Positions 7,502 to 17,436 of a DNA stretch of 33,861 nt are shown here, in pieces. The DNA comes from Rhodocyclaceae bacterium (GTDB lineage: Bacteria; Pseudomonadota; Gammaproteobacteria; Burkholderiales; Rhodocyclaceae). Position numbers and translations under genes: made by a program. A model generated the notes under the pieces. The model was not told the DNA's origin, searched no databases, and worked only from the letters and a program-made list of their open reading frames with translations. The DNA lies in contig JACDZI010000032.1 in assembly GCA_013426785.1 (NCBI GenBank), positions 1 through 33,861 on the forward strand. Reading direction: 5' to 3'. Position 1 is the first letter of the stretch; the number at the start of each line of letters is the position of its first letter.

Positions 7502-8890
7502 ATGGCATATCACACGACCAGTCTTGCCGTTGCGACAGTGGTTTTCCTGATCGCTACGGTGAGTTGTGCAACTTTGCCGGACGCGGATGCGCTCATTGAA
7601 CGTCATAGCAAACAAGCTGCCAGATTCAAAAATGCACGCGGCACAATCTCTGCACGGAATAGCGCCGCCATCGTCGCGGAACTTAAACGCAAATCTGGCG
7701 ACATCGATATTCTTGACAAGCAGATTGCGTTGGAGCAGGCGATTGTCGGCAGCCCGCTCATCCTTGGCAACAAGGTCACCCTGCTGCAGGACGGTGCAGC
7801 GACCTACCCTGCCATGCTTGCTGCAATCAGCAACGCGCGGGACCACATCAACTTGGAGTCCTACATTATTGATGATGATGAAATTGGCCAACAGTTTGCT
7901 GGTCTGCTGCTGGCGAAGCAAAAAGTGGGCGTCCAGGTCAATGTGATCTACGACAGCATTGGCGGAATCAATACGCCGCGGGCATTCTTCGAGCATCTGA
8001 GCGCGGCCGGCATCGAGGTACTCGAATTTAATCCGGTCAACCCGTTCGCGGGAAACACGCCGTGGCTACCCAACAACCGTGATCACCGGAAACTGCTGGT
8101 AGTGGATGGGCGGACCGCATTCATTGGTGGCATTAATATCAGCAGCGTCTATTCATCTGGATCGGTCATCCACCGTGTCGGAAATGAAACCAGGAGCCCC
8201 ATTGCTTGGCGCGATACCGATCTCCAGATCGAAGGGCCGGTAGTGGTGGAATTCCAGAAACTTTTCCTGGCAACTTGGGAAAAACAGCGTGGCAAACCGC
8301 TTGCAGGGAAGAACTTCTTTCCTACCCTGAGGCCAGAAGGGAAAGATATTGTGCGCGCCATCGGCAGCACACCGGACGACCCCTACAGCCAGATCTACCT
8401 CACGCTGATCTCCGCCATAGGCAATGCCGAAAAGCATATTCACCTGACGCATGCCTACTTCGTCCCCGATCCCCAGTTGCTCCAATCCCTGATCGAAGCG
8501 GTCGGGCGTGGAGTTGACGTGAAACTTATTCTGCCCGGCCACTCCGATTCGAACATCACGTTTCACGCCGGTCGTGCGCACTACACCGCCCTGCTGAATG
8601 CAGGGATCAAGATTTACGAGCGCCAAGGGCCGCTGTTGCATTCCAAAACCGCCATCATCGACGGCGTGTGGTCTTGCCTGGGTTCGAGCAATTTTGATTG
8701 GCGCAGTTTTCTCGATAACGACGAGGTCAATGCGGTAGTGCTGGGGCGCGACTTCGCCCGGCAAATGCAGGCCATGTTCGACAAGGACATGCAGGGTTCG
8801 GCAGCCATTGATCTCGCCACCTGGCAGCGCAGATCCCCTTGGCTGCATGTCCAGGAGTGGGCGGCCAGTCTGGTGCAGCGATGGTTTTAA
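7502..8890 (+). CDS. Phospholipase D/cardiolipin-synthase family protein
   Basis: The protein has 462 residues. The first 22 (MAYHTTSLAVATVVFLIATVSC) form an export signal, possibly a lipoprotein signal although the -3 residue is Thr. Two HKD motifs mark the catalytic halves: H195-x-K197-x4-D202 in DHRKLLVVDGRTAFIGGIN, and H380-x-K382-x4-D387 in LHSKTAIIDGVWSCLGSSNFD. Each is followed by the expected GG/GS-N motif. Bacterial members of this size include cardiolipin synthases, which join two phosphatidylglycerols or phosphatidylglycerol and phosphatidylethanolamine, and phospholipases. An exported N-terminus and no multi-pass membrane domain are closer to ClsB/ClsC-like or PLD-like members; the exact reaction is unresolved. 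The ribosome site is weak. The next gene starts inside its last codons. Confidence 0.88.
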   Translation: MAYHTTSLAVATVVFLIATVSCATLPDADALIERHSKQAARFKNARGTISARNSAAIVAELKRKSGDIDILDKQIALEQAIVGSPLILGNKVTLLQDGAATYPAMLAAISNARDHINLESYIIDDDEIGQQFAGLLLAKQKVGVQVNVIYDSIGGINTPRAFFEHLSAAGIEVLEFNPVNPFAGNTPWLPNNRDHRKLLVVDGRTAFIGGINISSVYSSGSVIHRVGNETRSPIAWRDTDLQIEGPVVVEFQKLFLATWEKQRGKPLAGKNFFPTLRPEGKDIVRAIGSTPDDPYSQIYLTLISAIGNAEKHIHLTHAYFVPDPQLLQSLIEAVGRGVDVKLILPGHSDSNITFHAGRAHYTALLNAGIKIYERQGPLLHSKTAIIDGVWSCLGSSNFDWRSFLDNDEVNAVVLGRDFARQMQAMFDKDMQGSAAIDLATWQRRSPWLHVQEWAASLVQRWF

Positions 8891-10320
8891 CCCCAACCCT
8901 CGCATGCAGACTATGTCTGATCCTGGCCTTGGGCGGGTGCGGCTCGATTACTCGGCAGGACGCCCCGCTTACCCCGATCTACGTACCGGATGCGTGGTCG
9001 GCAGCACCGGTCGCCACGCCGGGCGTTGCGACCTCGCTGGCGCCGTGGTGGCGGCACTTCGATGACCCGTTGCTCGGCAGCCTGATCGAGCAGTCCCTGA
9101 TCGCCAATACCAGCGTCAAGAGTGCACAGGCCGCGCTACGGCAGTCCCGTGCCCTGCGTGATGTCGCGGCAGCCGGGTTGCTGCCGGCGCTTGGCGGTTC
9201 CTTGTCGGCACAGCAGAGCCGCACGGACGGCAATCGCAATGATGACAGCTTCAAAGCCGGTCTTGACGCGAGTTGGGAGCCTGACATCTTCGGCCGCAAT
9301 CGAAGCGCGCTGGCGGCAACCGAGGCCACGGCCCGTGCCAGTGTCGCCAGCCTTGGTGACGTGCAGGTATCGGTCGCCGCCGAGGTGGCACTCGACTACA
9401 TTGCTCTGCGTAGTGCCGAGGCGCGGTTGGCGATTGCCGAAGCCAACCTGGCCAGTCAGTTCGAGACACTGCGGATAACCCAGTGGCGTCTGCAGGCGGG
9501 CCTGGTGACATCCCTCGAAGCCGAGCAGGCACGCGCCTCTGCCGAACAGACCAGCGCCCTGTTGCCGGCCTTGCAGACGAGCATTCAACAAACCCGGCAT
9601 GCCCTCGCGGTATTGACGGGCCAGCCGCCGGCAGCCCTGGCGAGGGTGCTGGCCACCGCCAGTCCAATACCGCAAGCGGCGGATGATTTGGCGCTCAGCA
9701 TTCCCGCCGCAACCCTCCGCCAGCGGCCCGACGTGCGGGCTGCGGAGTATCAGGTGATGGCAGCGGCAGCCCGCGTGGCGCAGGCCGAAGCGGCGCGCCT
9801 GCCGAGTTTCGAACTGGGCGGGTCGATTGGCTTGAATGCGCTGACGTTCGCCGGCCTAAGCAACGGTGCGACGGTCGTCAGCGCACTATTGGCCAGCGTG
9901 TCGTTGCCGCTGTTCGATGGTGGCGCCTTGCGCGCCCAGGTGCGTGCCCAGCAAGCGGCACTGGATCAGGCGCAGGCAGCGTACCAAGCCACAGTGCTGA
10001 CGGCCCTGAAAGACGTCGAGAATGCACTGGTTGCTCTGCGGGGCGACCGCGAACGCCTGCTGCGCCTGCAACAGGCCGCCGAGGCAGCTGCCAACGCTTC
10101 GCTGATGGCGCGTCAGCGCTACGGCAGCGGCTTGATCGATTTCCAGGTCGTGCTTGAAACCCAGCGTACCCAGTTCAACACGCAGGACGGCGTTGCCAGC
10201 GCCAGCGCCGACCTCGGTGCCGACCATGTCCGCCTGTACAAGGCACTCGGCGGCGGCTGGCAGTCGGATCCGGACCCAACTGCCAACATCAACGAGGACA
10301 TCCCCCGCGCGCCCAGATGA
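8881..10320 (+). CDS. TolC/OprM-type outer-membrane factor lipoprotein
   Basis: The protein has 479 residues. The signal peptide ends in a lipobox (LILALGGC, C20). It is the outer-membrane channel of a tripartite efflux system: two repeated TolC/OEP halves with long helices. The first half includes WWRHFDDPLLGSLIEQSL, then SWEPDIFGRNR and QWRLQAGLVTSLEAEQARAS; the second includes LRQRPDVRAAEYQVMAAAAR, SLPLFDGG and QRYGSGLIDFQVVLETQRTQ. RQRPDVRAAE is typical of the NodT/OprM group. I chose ATG 8881 because the signal peptide starts there. It overlaps the stop of the PLD gene by 10 nt and has no clear Shine-Dalgarno of its own, so translation is probably coupled. It overlaps the adaptor gene by 4 nt. 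Confidence 0.93.
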   Translation: MVLTPTLACRLCLILALGGCGSITRQDAPLTPIYVPDAWSAAPVATPGVATSLAPWWRHFDDPLLGSLIEQSLIANTSVKSAQAALRQSRALRDVAAAGLLPALGGSLSAQQSRTDGNRNDDSFKAGLDASWEPDIFGRNRSALAATEATARASVASLGDVQVSVAAEVALDYIALRSAEARLAIAEANLASQFETLRITQWRLQAGLVTSLEAEQARASAEQTSALLPALQTSIQQTRHALAVLTGQPPAALARVLATASPIPQAADDLALSIPAATLRQRPDVRAAEYQVMAAAARVAQAEAARLPSFELGGSIGLNALTFAGLSNGATVVSALLASVSLPLFDGGALRAQVRAQQAALDQAQAAYQATVLTALKDVENALVALRGDRERLLRLQQAAEAAANASLMARQRYGSGLIDFQVVLETQRTQFNTQDGVASASADLGADHVRLYKALGGGWQSDPDPTANINEDIPRAPR

Positions 10321-11633
10321 CGAACACTCCGATCACTCCACCTGAAACGGGTGGCGAAACTGATCTCGCCACGCTGCTTGCCGAACCTGCACCGCGCTCT
10401 TGGTATCGCCGCCCCGTGCTGTGGGGCGGCGTGGTGCTGCTGGTACTGATAGCGGCAGGCCTGTGGTACTGGCAGGCGAGTCGGGCCGCCAGTGCCGCGC
10501 CGAGTTACATCACGCAGGTCGTGGCGCGCGGCGACCTGACACTGTCCGTTACTGCCAACGGCACGATCCAGCCCACCCGCTCGATCAACATCGGCAGCGA
10601 GCTGTCAGGAACGGTGCTCCAGGTTAACGTCGACGTCAATGACCGGATCAGGAAGGGACAGGTTCTGGTGGTTCTGGACACGGCCAAGTTGCGTGACCAG
10701 ATCCTGCGCTCGACCGCCGCACTGGCAGCCGCGCGGGCGAAGGTCGCCCAGACCGTCGCCACGGTGAAGGAAGCCCGGGCTACCCTGGCACGCTTCGAAG
10801 AAGTGGCGCGCCTGTCGGGCGGCAAGGTGCCGTCCAAGACCGAGCTCGACAGCAGCCGGGCGACACTCGAACGGGCCACGGCCGACGAGACCAGTGCGCG
10901 TGCCGGTGTCAACGAAGCACAGGCGACGCTATCCACCGACCAGATCAATCTGTCCAAGGCCTCGATCGTGGCACCGACCGACGGCATCGTCCTGACGCGG
11001 ACCGTGGAACCGGGGAATGCGGTCGCCGCTTCACTACAGGCGGTCACGCTATTTACCGTCGCCGAAGACCTGACTCGGCTGCGCCTGTGGGTGTACGTTG
11101 ACGAGGCTGACGTGGGCGCGATCAAGCTGGGACAGGAGGCCACTTTCACCGTCAGCGCCTATCCCGCGCGCCAGTTCCCAGCTAGCGTTACACGCGTTGG
11201 CTTCGGTTCAACAATTAGCGACAACGTCGTCACCTACCTGACTTACCTTGACGTGGACAACGCCGACCTGAGCCTGCGACCGGGCATGACGGCCACCGCC
11301 ACCATCACGGCGACGCAGCTCAAGGATGTGCTGCTGGTGCCCAACACCGCGCTGCGCTTCTCGCCTGCTTCTGCAGCGGGAGACGCAGCGGCCAGGAAGG
11401 GCGGCGGGATCAGCCTGCTGCCGCGCATGCCGAACAGTGCCACCCGCAAGTCGGCAGCGGCCGGCGCCAGTACGGCAGCGGCGCGTCAGGTGTGGGTGCT
11501 GCGCGCTGGCCTGGCAGTGTCCCTAGCCGTGACGCCCGGGATCAGCGACGACCGCATGACCGAGATCACCGGCGGCGACCTGCAAGCCGGGATGGCGGTC
11601 ATCACCGATCAAAAGACGTCGGTCGGGAAATGA
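10317..11633 (+). CDS. macA: MacA-type periplasmic adaptor subunit
   Basis: The protein has 438 residues. Residues 1-35 are cytoplasmic, a single membrane anchor spans about 36-54, and the rest is periplasmic. A lipoyl-like half-domain (about 85-121, INIGSELSGTVLQVNVDVND) is followed by a coiled-coil hairpin (about 122-215). The second lipoyl half is at 216-240 (IVAPTDGIVLTRTVEPGNAV), and beta-barrel and membrane-proximal domains follow (RLWVYVDEADVGAIK, then LRPGMTATATI). Such adaptors link an ABC permease to a TolC-type channel. The Ala/Arg-rich insert around residues 355-385 is longer than I recall for E. coli MacA. The gene overlaps both neighbours by 4 nt. The substrate (macrolide, peptide, siderophore or lipid) cannot be told from sequence. 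Confidence 0.9.
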   Translation: MTNTPITPPETGGETDLATLLAEPAPRSWYRRPVLWGGVVLLVLIAAGLWYWQASRAASAAPSYITQVVARGDLTLSVTANGTIQPTRSINIGSELSGTVLQVNVDVNDRIRKGQVLVVLDTAKLRDQILRSTAALAAARAKVAQTVATVKEARATLARFEEVARLSGGKVPSKTELDSSRATLERATADETSARAGVNEAQATLSTDQINLSKASIVAPTDGIVLTRTVEPGNAVAASLQAVTLFTVAEDLTRLRLWVYVDEADVGAIKLGQEATFTVSAYPARQFPASVTRVGFGSTISDNVVTYLTYLDVDNADLSLRPGMTATATITATQLKDVLLVPNTALRFSPASAAGDAAARKGGGISLLPRMPNSATRKSAAAGASTAAARQVWVLRAGLAVSLAVTPGISDDRMTEITGGDLQAGMAVITDQKTSVGK

Positions 11634-12375
11634 GCGAGCTGCTGATCCAGCTCAGGGGTGTGACCAAGGTGTATGGAAGCGGTCAGGCCGAGTTGCTAGC
11701 GCTGAAGGGCATCGACCTCGATATCGAACCGGGCGAATTCGTCGCGATCATGGGCCCGAGCGGCTCGGGCAAGTCGACGGCGATGAATATCCTCGGCTGC
11801 CTGGACATGCCCAGCGCCGGGCAATATCTGTTCAAGGGCGCGCATGTCGAAGCCTTGTCGCGTGACCAGCGTGCTCGCTTGCGCCGCCGCTTTCTTGGCT
11901 TTGTGTTTCAGGGCTTCAACCTACTGGCACGGACCTCGGCACAGGAAAACGTCGAACTGCCGCTGCTCTATCGGGGTGACAGTGCCGGCGTGCGGCGTGC
12001 GGCGGCCGCCAAGGCCTTGCAGGCGGTCGGTCTCGGCGGCTGGGAAGACCACACGCCGGCGGAACTTTCCGGCGGCCAGCAGCAGCGGGTGGCCATCGCC
12101 CGCGCCATCGTCACCGCACCGGCCGTGGTGCTGGCCGACGAGCCGACCGGCAATCTGGACACCCAGCGCAGCCACGAAATCATGGCCTTGCTGATGGGCC
12201 TGAACCAGGATCAGGGCATCACAGTGCTGATGGTCACCCACGAGCCCGTCATGGCCGCCTACGCGCGGCGCAGGGTGCATTTCCTCGATGGCAGCATCGC
12301 CGAAGATGTCGCGAACACGCACCCGACCACGGCGGCACTGGTCGTACCAGCGCCGGAGCCGGCAGGGGCCATCTG

Positions 12376-12376
<1 letters not shown>
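11630..12376 (+). CDS. MacB-type ABC transporter, ATP-binding subunit
   Basis: The protein is a complete 248-residue ABC ATPase. Walker A is GPSGSGKS (42-49), the Q-loop is FVFQGFNLL with Q94, the signature is LSGGQ (146-150), Walker B is VVLADE (166-171), the D-loop is GNLD, and the switch histidine is H204 in VTHEP. The wording [18 protein letters not shown] and DEPTGNLDT places it in the MacB/LolD group, which powers mechanotransmission rather than classical transport. In E. coli MacB the ATPase and permease are one chain; here they are two genes overlapping by one base. The start at 11630 lies within the adaptor stop (ATGA) and fits the family N-terminus. Confidence 0.95.
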
Positions 12377-13593
<1,217 letters not shown>

Positions 13594-13613
13594 GGCACGG
13601 TTCTGGTAATCGG

Positions 13614-13637
13614 GCCGTCCTGCCAGCGCCGACTTTT
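13614..13637 (+). repeat. Dispersed 24-bp repeat, copy 2
   Basis: This copy is in the same orientation as copy 1, has one C-to-T change in the core, and ends CTTTT: 23 of 24 to the consensus. It lies 20 bp after the permease stop and 80 bp before the zinc-ribbon gene. Confidence 0.8.
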
Positions 13638-13717
13638 GCGCTCTGTGCGAGAGCGTACAGATTGAGCCGCGCGCTTGTCGTATGTTGGCTTTCATTCAAG
13701 CGACAGGAGCGCATTCC

Positions 13718-14260
13718 ATGAGCACAATCGATACCACAGCAACACCCGCATCCGAATCAGTGAAAAACGAAGAACAGGGACGCCACGAGGCGCTCTATGA
13801 TCGTTATGCCGAACGAACGCGTGAGCTTTTCGAGGCCAGCCAGGAAAAGGGCAAGGAAGCGATGGACAAGGCTATCGAGATGGCCCGGGAGCAATTCACC
13901 GCCGCTGGTGAATTTTCCGCTGAACAGGGTGAAGCGTTCAGGAAATACATGCAACGCGATCTGGCGCAAACGGAGGCCGACATGCGCACTGTGGGCCAGG
14001 AAGCCGCCGAGCGTTTTCAACCGGCGCGGCTGGGTGCAGGTGCCTTTTCTTCAATGGCGCGACTACTCCAGGCCACAGGCTCGGCGCTGCAGACCCTCTC
14101 GCACAAGGCCGAGGTTGCCCTGCACTACAACACGGGCGAGATAACGTCTGCAGGGACGCTGACCTGCACGAAGTGCGGTCAGACGGTGCGACTCAAACAC
14201 AGTTCGCATATCCCGCCCTGCCCGAGGTGTCATGGCACCGAATTTCGCAAGGGATACTGA
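13718..14260 (+). CDS. DUF1451 zinc-ribbon protein (YbeL-like)
   Basis: The protein has 180 residues. The first two thirds are charged and helical (about 20-130, including RTRELFEASQEKGKEAMDKA and EQGEAFRKYMQRDLAQTEAD). The C-terminus is a zinc ribbon with C150-x2-C153 and C168-x2-C171. The segment HYNTGEITSAGTLTCTKCGQ, then PPCPRCHGTEFRKGY, matches the end of E. coli YbeL, a DUF1451 protein of unknown function. No signal peptide or membrane segment is seen, so it is probably cytoplasmic. The start at 13718 has AGGAG (13705-13709) 8 nt upstream; an in-frame ATG at 13682 has no such site. The gene is convergent with the kinase remnant, whose stop lies 2 nt away. Confidence 0.87.
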   Translation: MSTIDTTATPASESVKNEEQGRHEALYDRYAERTRELFEASQEKGKEAMDKAIEMAREQFTAAGEFSAEQGEAFRKYMQRDLAQTEADMRTVGQEAAERFQPARLGAGAFSSMARLLQATGSALQTLSHKAEVALHYNTGEITSAGTLTCTKCGQTVRLKHSSHIPPCPRCHGTEFRKGY

Positions 14261-14262
14261 CG

Positions 14263-14640
14263 CTAATGTAGGCCGCGTCGCAACTCGGCCACAGGCGCGA
14301 CTTCATGCATGGCCAGTTGCGGCGCACCCGCCAGGGCGAGATTGATCCGGAACGCGCTGCCCGCACCGACGGTGCTCTCCACGCCGATGATGCCACCCAT
14401 CAGTTCGACCAGTCGTTTGGTCACCACCAGGCCAATGCCCGTGCCTTCTTCCAGACTGGTTTCCTTGCCGAGACGATTGAACGGCTGGAAAAGCTGCGCC
14501 AGTTGTTCCACAGTCAGTCCCGCACCGCTATCCCGGACACTGATGCGCAATGCATCCGGCGCAAGCGGCGTGCACTCCACGGTGACCGTGCCGGCCGGCC
14601 GGTTGTACTTGATGGCATTGCTGAGAAGATTTTCTTTCGT
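14263..14640 (-). pseudogene. Truncated histidine kinase, ATPase domain only
   Basis: About 125 codons, read leftward, encode a nearly whole HATPase_c domain. The N-box is LLSNAIKYN, the G1 box DSGAGL, the F-box LFQPFNRLG, and the G2 box GTGIGLVVTKRLVELMGG, then a normal C-terminal strand (AGSAFRINLALAG). Similarity begins abruptly at ENLLSNAIKYN, near 14637. The upstream codons (to 14757) read as unrelated sequence and lack the dimerisation helix and phospho-accepting histidine. The cut falls exactly in the N-box helix, so a deletion or recombination end is likely. A short ATPase-only protein from ATG 14757 cannot be excluded, but no ribosome site supports it. No response regulator is nearby. 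Confidence 0.7.
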
Positions 14641-14730
14641 CTGTTGGATGACGAACAGACGCCGAAACCGGTGCAATTCAGAGTGCCCCTTTGTACTGGA
14701 TCGGCAAGGCCACCCCTCGACACGACAAAC

Positions 14731-15105
14731 ATGCGAACGCGACCGTATTGGCTCCATGATCTACAGCCACTCAAGCCGGATATCTGGCTTGTTCTGCTTG
14801 GTATTGCCGGTTGCGTCCCGATGTTGCTCTGGATGCTGACATCGACCGCCATGTCGGCAGACGTGTCTTTCAATGCGGATTTTGGGCACACACCGACAGA
14901 AAGTACCGTCAGCGTCCTGAGCAATTGCCCTGAGTGTGGCGTTGTGTCTTCAAGGCGGGAAATAGCAGGTGCCAATCCCGGCATCGAAGTCACCGTCCGC
15001 ATGAAGGATGGATCGGAGCGCCAGTTCGCGGATGCAAGTTCCTCAATCTGGCGGGTTGGGGAGCGCATGATCATCATCGAAAGCACAAATCAGGCGGACG
15101 ATTGA
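14731..15105 (+). CDS. Small membrane-anchored CxxC protein, function unknown
   Basis: The protein has 124 residues. One membrane helix (about 18-41, DIWLVLLGIAGCVPMLLWML) is followed by a periplasmic-looking domain with NCPECGVVSSRREI (C66, C69), then VTVRMKDGSERQF and WRVGERMIII. The CPECG-V-S-RE motif and the VTVRM-DGS and WRVG-R strands recall the tail of glycine-zipper (SlyB/17-kDa antigen-like) lipoproteins, but the glycine zipper and lipobox are absent. I do not assign a family. The start is uncertain: ATG 14731 has no Shine-Dalgarno, and the open frame runs further upstream opposite the kinase remnant. The 179 bp between this gene and pgaA show no recognisable gene. Confidence 0.5.
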   Translation: MRTRPYWLHDLQPLKPDIWLVLLGIAGCVPMLLWMLTSTAMSADVSFNADFGHTPTESTVSVLSNCPECGVVSSRREIAGANPGIEVTVRMKDGSERQFADASSSIWRVGERMIIIESTNQADD

Positions 15106-15284
15106 TCTCAAGCCAGCCGGTGCAGCCCGTACATCGTCCCCGCCAGCATGATGGGCGAGTGTCCTGGCTTCCGGGTTTATGCCGGAAAGATGGATGAAGA
15201 GCGCCAATGCCTTCGTACTCCAGCGCACGGAACTGCTGTGGGCGAAGATGACAATCCACCGATTGAACCGAATGGCGTTTGGCT

Positions 15285-17435
15285 ATGTCACGTTTTCTTA
15301 CCGTAGGGCTGCTAGTCTTTACCCTGACTGTGGGCGTGGCCTATCCCGCACAGCGGAAACCCGAGGCCGTCGTTGCCGTCGCTGCGGTGGAACCTCAAAT
15401 CGGTTTGATCCGCACGCTGATCGCTGTCGGCAAATTTGATCAGGCTGCGCTACTGATCAAGCCCTTGCGCCTGAAGTATCCAACCCATATCGAAGTGCTC
15501 GAAGCTGCTGCTGAGCTTGCCGCAGCCCGGCAAGACCATTTTGACGAGTTGGCCGCATATCAAATCATCGATGCACAACAACCCGGCTATCGCCTTGCCG
15601 TACGTGGCAAAGTGCTGGCCTTGGCGCGCCTGGGCATGCCGCAACTGGCGCTCGAACTGGCGGACCGCTACCCCGATGTGCTCACCATCGCAGAACATGA
15701 GGCGATCGCCGCTGACCGCACCGCGCGGCTGATTCGCTGGGGTGTGATTACTGCCGATAGCGGGCGCGGGCCAACGCGCTTCGCCGGAATCGACCGTGCG
15801 CTGGTCGATAGCGAGGCCGCGGCCGCGCTCGCCTTGAATCCGATTGCCGAACTGAGCGGGACCGAGCGCCAGCTTGCGCTCGACCGCATCATCGCCTTGC
15901 ACGCGCGCTATCGCATGCGTGACGCGGTGATCCTGTACGAGGCGATGGCGGCGCGGCCTGCTGCGCTGCCGGCCTATGTTCAGTCGGCCGCAGCGGGGGC
16001 TTATCTTTATCTTGAGCAGCCGGAGCGCGCGCGCGACCTGTATCGCGCAGCACTGGCCGACGTTCCCGACAACCTGGAATCGCGCCTGGGACTGTTCTAT
16101 GCGCTGGCCGAGGGCGAGGAACATGCAGCGGCGCTGACCCAGATCGAGAACACGGTCGCGGTTATACCGTCGCAGATAGATGCCTGGAGTCCAAAAACAA
16201 TCCACGAGAATCCTGCCTACGCCCGCGTGCTCGCCGCGCGCGCCATCGCGCCACTGCTGGCGAATCGGCCAGGCGAAGGTTGGCAGCGCCTGCAAGCCTT
16301 ATCCGCCAGGGCACCGGGCAACATGGATATTCGCACCGATTACGCGAGCGCCATGCGCGCCCGTGGCTGGCCACGCACCGCGGAGGAAGAGTTGCGCTGG
16401 ATACTTGCGCTCGTTCCAGGCCATAGCGGGGCGCTGGGCGAGCGCGCCGGCGCTCTGCTCGAAATGCGGGACTTCAAGCGTGCCGAAGCAGCGCTGGCTG
16501 CGGCACAAGCCGAGGAAGCCGAAAATGGACGCGTGGTGCGCGCCGGGCGGCTGGTAGAGGTCAACAATCTGCGCGAACTGATTGTCGATGGCACCTATGG
16601 CCGGTCGTCCGGCGGGCCCGGCGGGACGCGCGATCATGCACTCGATACATGGCTCTACTCAAGCCCCATCGCCTACAACTATCGTGTCTTCGGCCACGTG
16701 CACAACGCCGCAGCCAGCTTTGCCGCCGCTACCGCGAAGCGTAACCGGGCTGGCGTCGGCCTTGAATATCGCTCACCGCTGATAACCGCCAGCGGCGAGC
16801 TTTCGCATGATGCGACCGATGGGAATACAGGGTTGGCGGCGGCACTGGCCTACACACCGGATGACTATTGGACATTCGGCGGCACGCTTGCCACGGAGTC
16901 AAACGATGCGCCATTGCAGGCGAGCCTGGCCGGCATCAGCGCACGTCGCTTTGCCGGTGAAATTGGCTGGCGCGCCAGCGAGTCACGCAGTGCTGCCGTG
17001 TCCTATGCACTGATGGATTTCAGCGACGGCAATCGCCGCGATATTGCCCAGGGCCATTGGACCGAGCGGGTGATCGCCGGTCCAGTCTACAAGCTTGAAG
17101 TGACCGGCAGCGTTTACGCCTCGCAAAATTCACGCACCAACGCAGCGTATTTCAATCCGGAACGCGACGCTTCGGCAACGCTGGAGTTCAGCAACGAATG
17201 GCTGCAATGGCGACGGTACACCCAGGCATTTCGTCACCGGGTGATCGTCGAGGTCGGCAGCTACTGGCAGCAAGACTTCGGCAGCGGCGCGGTGGTCGGC
17301 GGTCGCTACGAACAGGAATGGGAGGCCGATGATCGCCTGACACTGCGCTACGGCCTCGGCCGCACCCGCCAGCCCTACGATGGCGTGCAGGAAGTGCGCA
17401 ACCATGGATTTTTTTACCTGAACTGGAGATTCTGA
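15285..17435 (+). CDS. pgaA: Poly-beta-1,6-N-acetylglucosamine export porin PgaA
   Basis: The protein has 716 residues, somewhat shorter than E. coli PgaA (about 800). A signal peptide (MSRFLTVGLLVFTLTVGVAYPA) is followed by a helical TPR region (about 35-420), with repeats such as QAALLIKPLRLKYPTHIEVL, then ARDLYRAALADVPDNLESRL. A beta-barrel follows (about 440-716) and ends in YLNWRF, with the terminal Phe expected of outer-membrane barrels. PgaA guides deacetylated polymer through the periplasm and across the outer membrane. ATG 15285 fits the signal peptide; a TTG two codons upstream is in frame, and neither has a strong ribosome site. The stop is one base from the pgaB start. Operon position confirms the identity. 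Confidence 0.92.
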   Translation: MSRFLTVGLLVFTLTVGVAYPAQRKPEAVVAVAAVEPQIGLIRTLIAVGKFDQAALLIKPLRLKYPTHIEVLEAAAELAAARQDHFDELAAYQIIDAQQPGYRLAVRGKVLALARLGMPQLALELADRYPDVLTIAEHEAIAADRTARLIRWGVITADSGRGPTRFAGIDRALVDSEAAAALALNPIAELSGTERQLALDRIIALHARYRMRDAVILYEAMAARPAALPAYVQSAAAGAYLYLEQPERARDLYRAALADVPDNLESRLGLFYALAEGEEHAAALTQIENTVAVIPSQIDAWSPKTIHENPAYARVLAARAIAPLLANRPGEGWQRLQALSARAPGNMDIRTDYASAMRARGWPRTAEEELRWILALVPGHSGALGERAGALLEMRDFKRAEAALAAAQAEEAENGRVVRAGRLVEVNNLRELIVDGTYGRSSGGPGGTRDHALDTWLYSSPIAYNYRVFGHVHNAAASFAAATAKRNRAGVGLEYRSPLITASGELSHDATDGNTGLAAALAYTPDDYWTFGGTLATESNDAPLQASLAGISARRFAGEIGWRASESRSAAVSYALMDFSDGNRRDIAQGHWTERVIAGPVYKLEVTGSVYASQNSRTNAAYFNPERDASATLEFSNEWLQWRRYTQAFRHRVIVEVGSYWQQDFGSGAVVGGRYEQEWEADDRLTLRYGLGRTRQPYDGVQEVRNHGFFYLNWRF

Positions 17436-17436
17436 G

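Noticed and set aside
10198-10215. Seventh copy of the dispersed repeat in the outer-membrane factor gene
   Set aside because: Only the 12-base GCCAGCGCCGAC part matches; the rest differs and it encodes a plain Ala/Ser helix.
15106-15284. A gene in the gap before pgaA
   Set aside because: Short open frames on both strands show no family resemblance or ribosome site.
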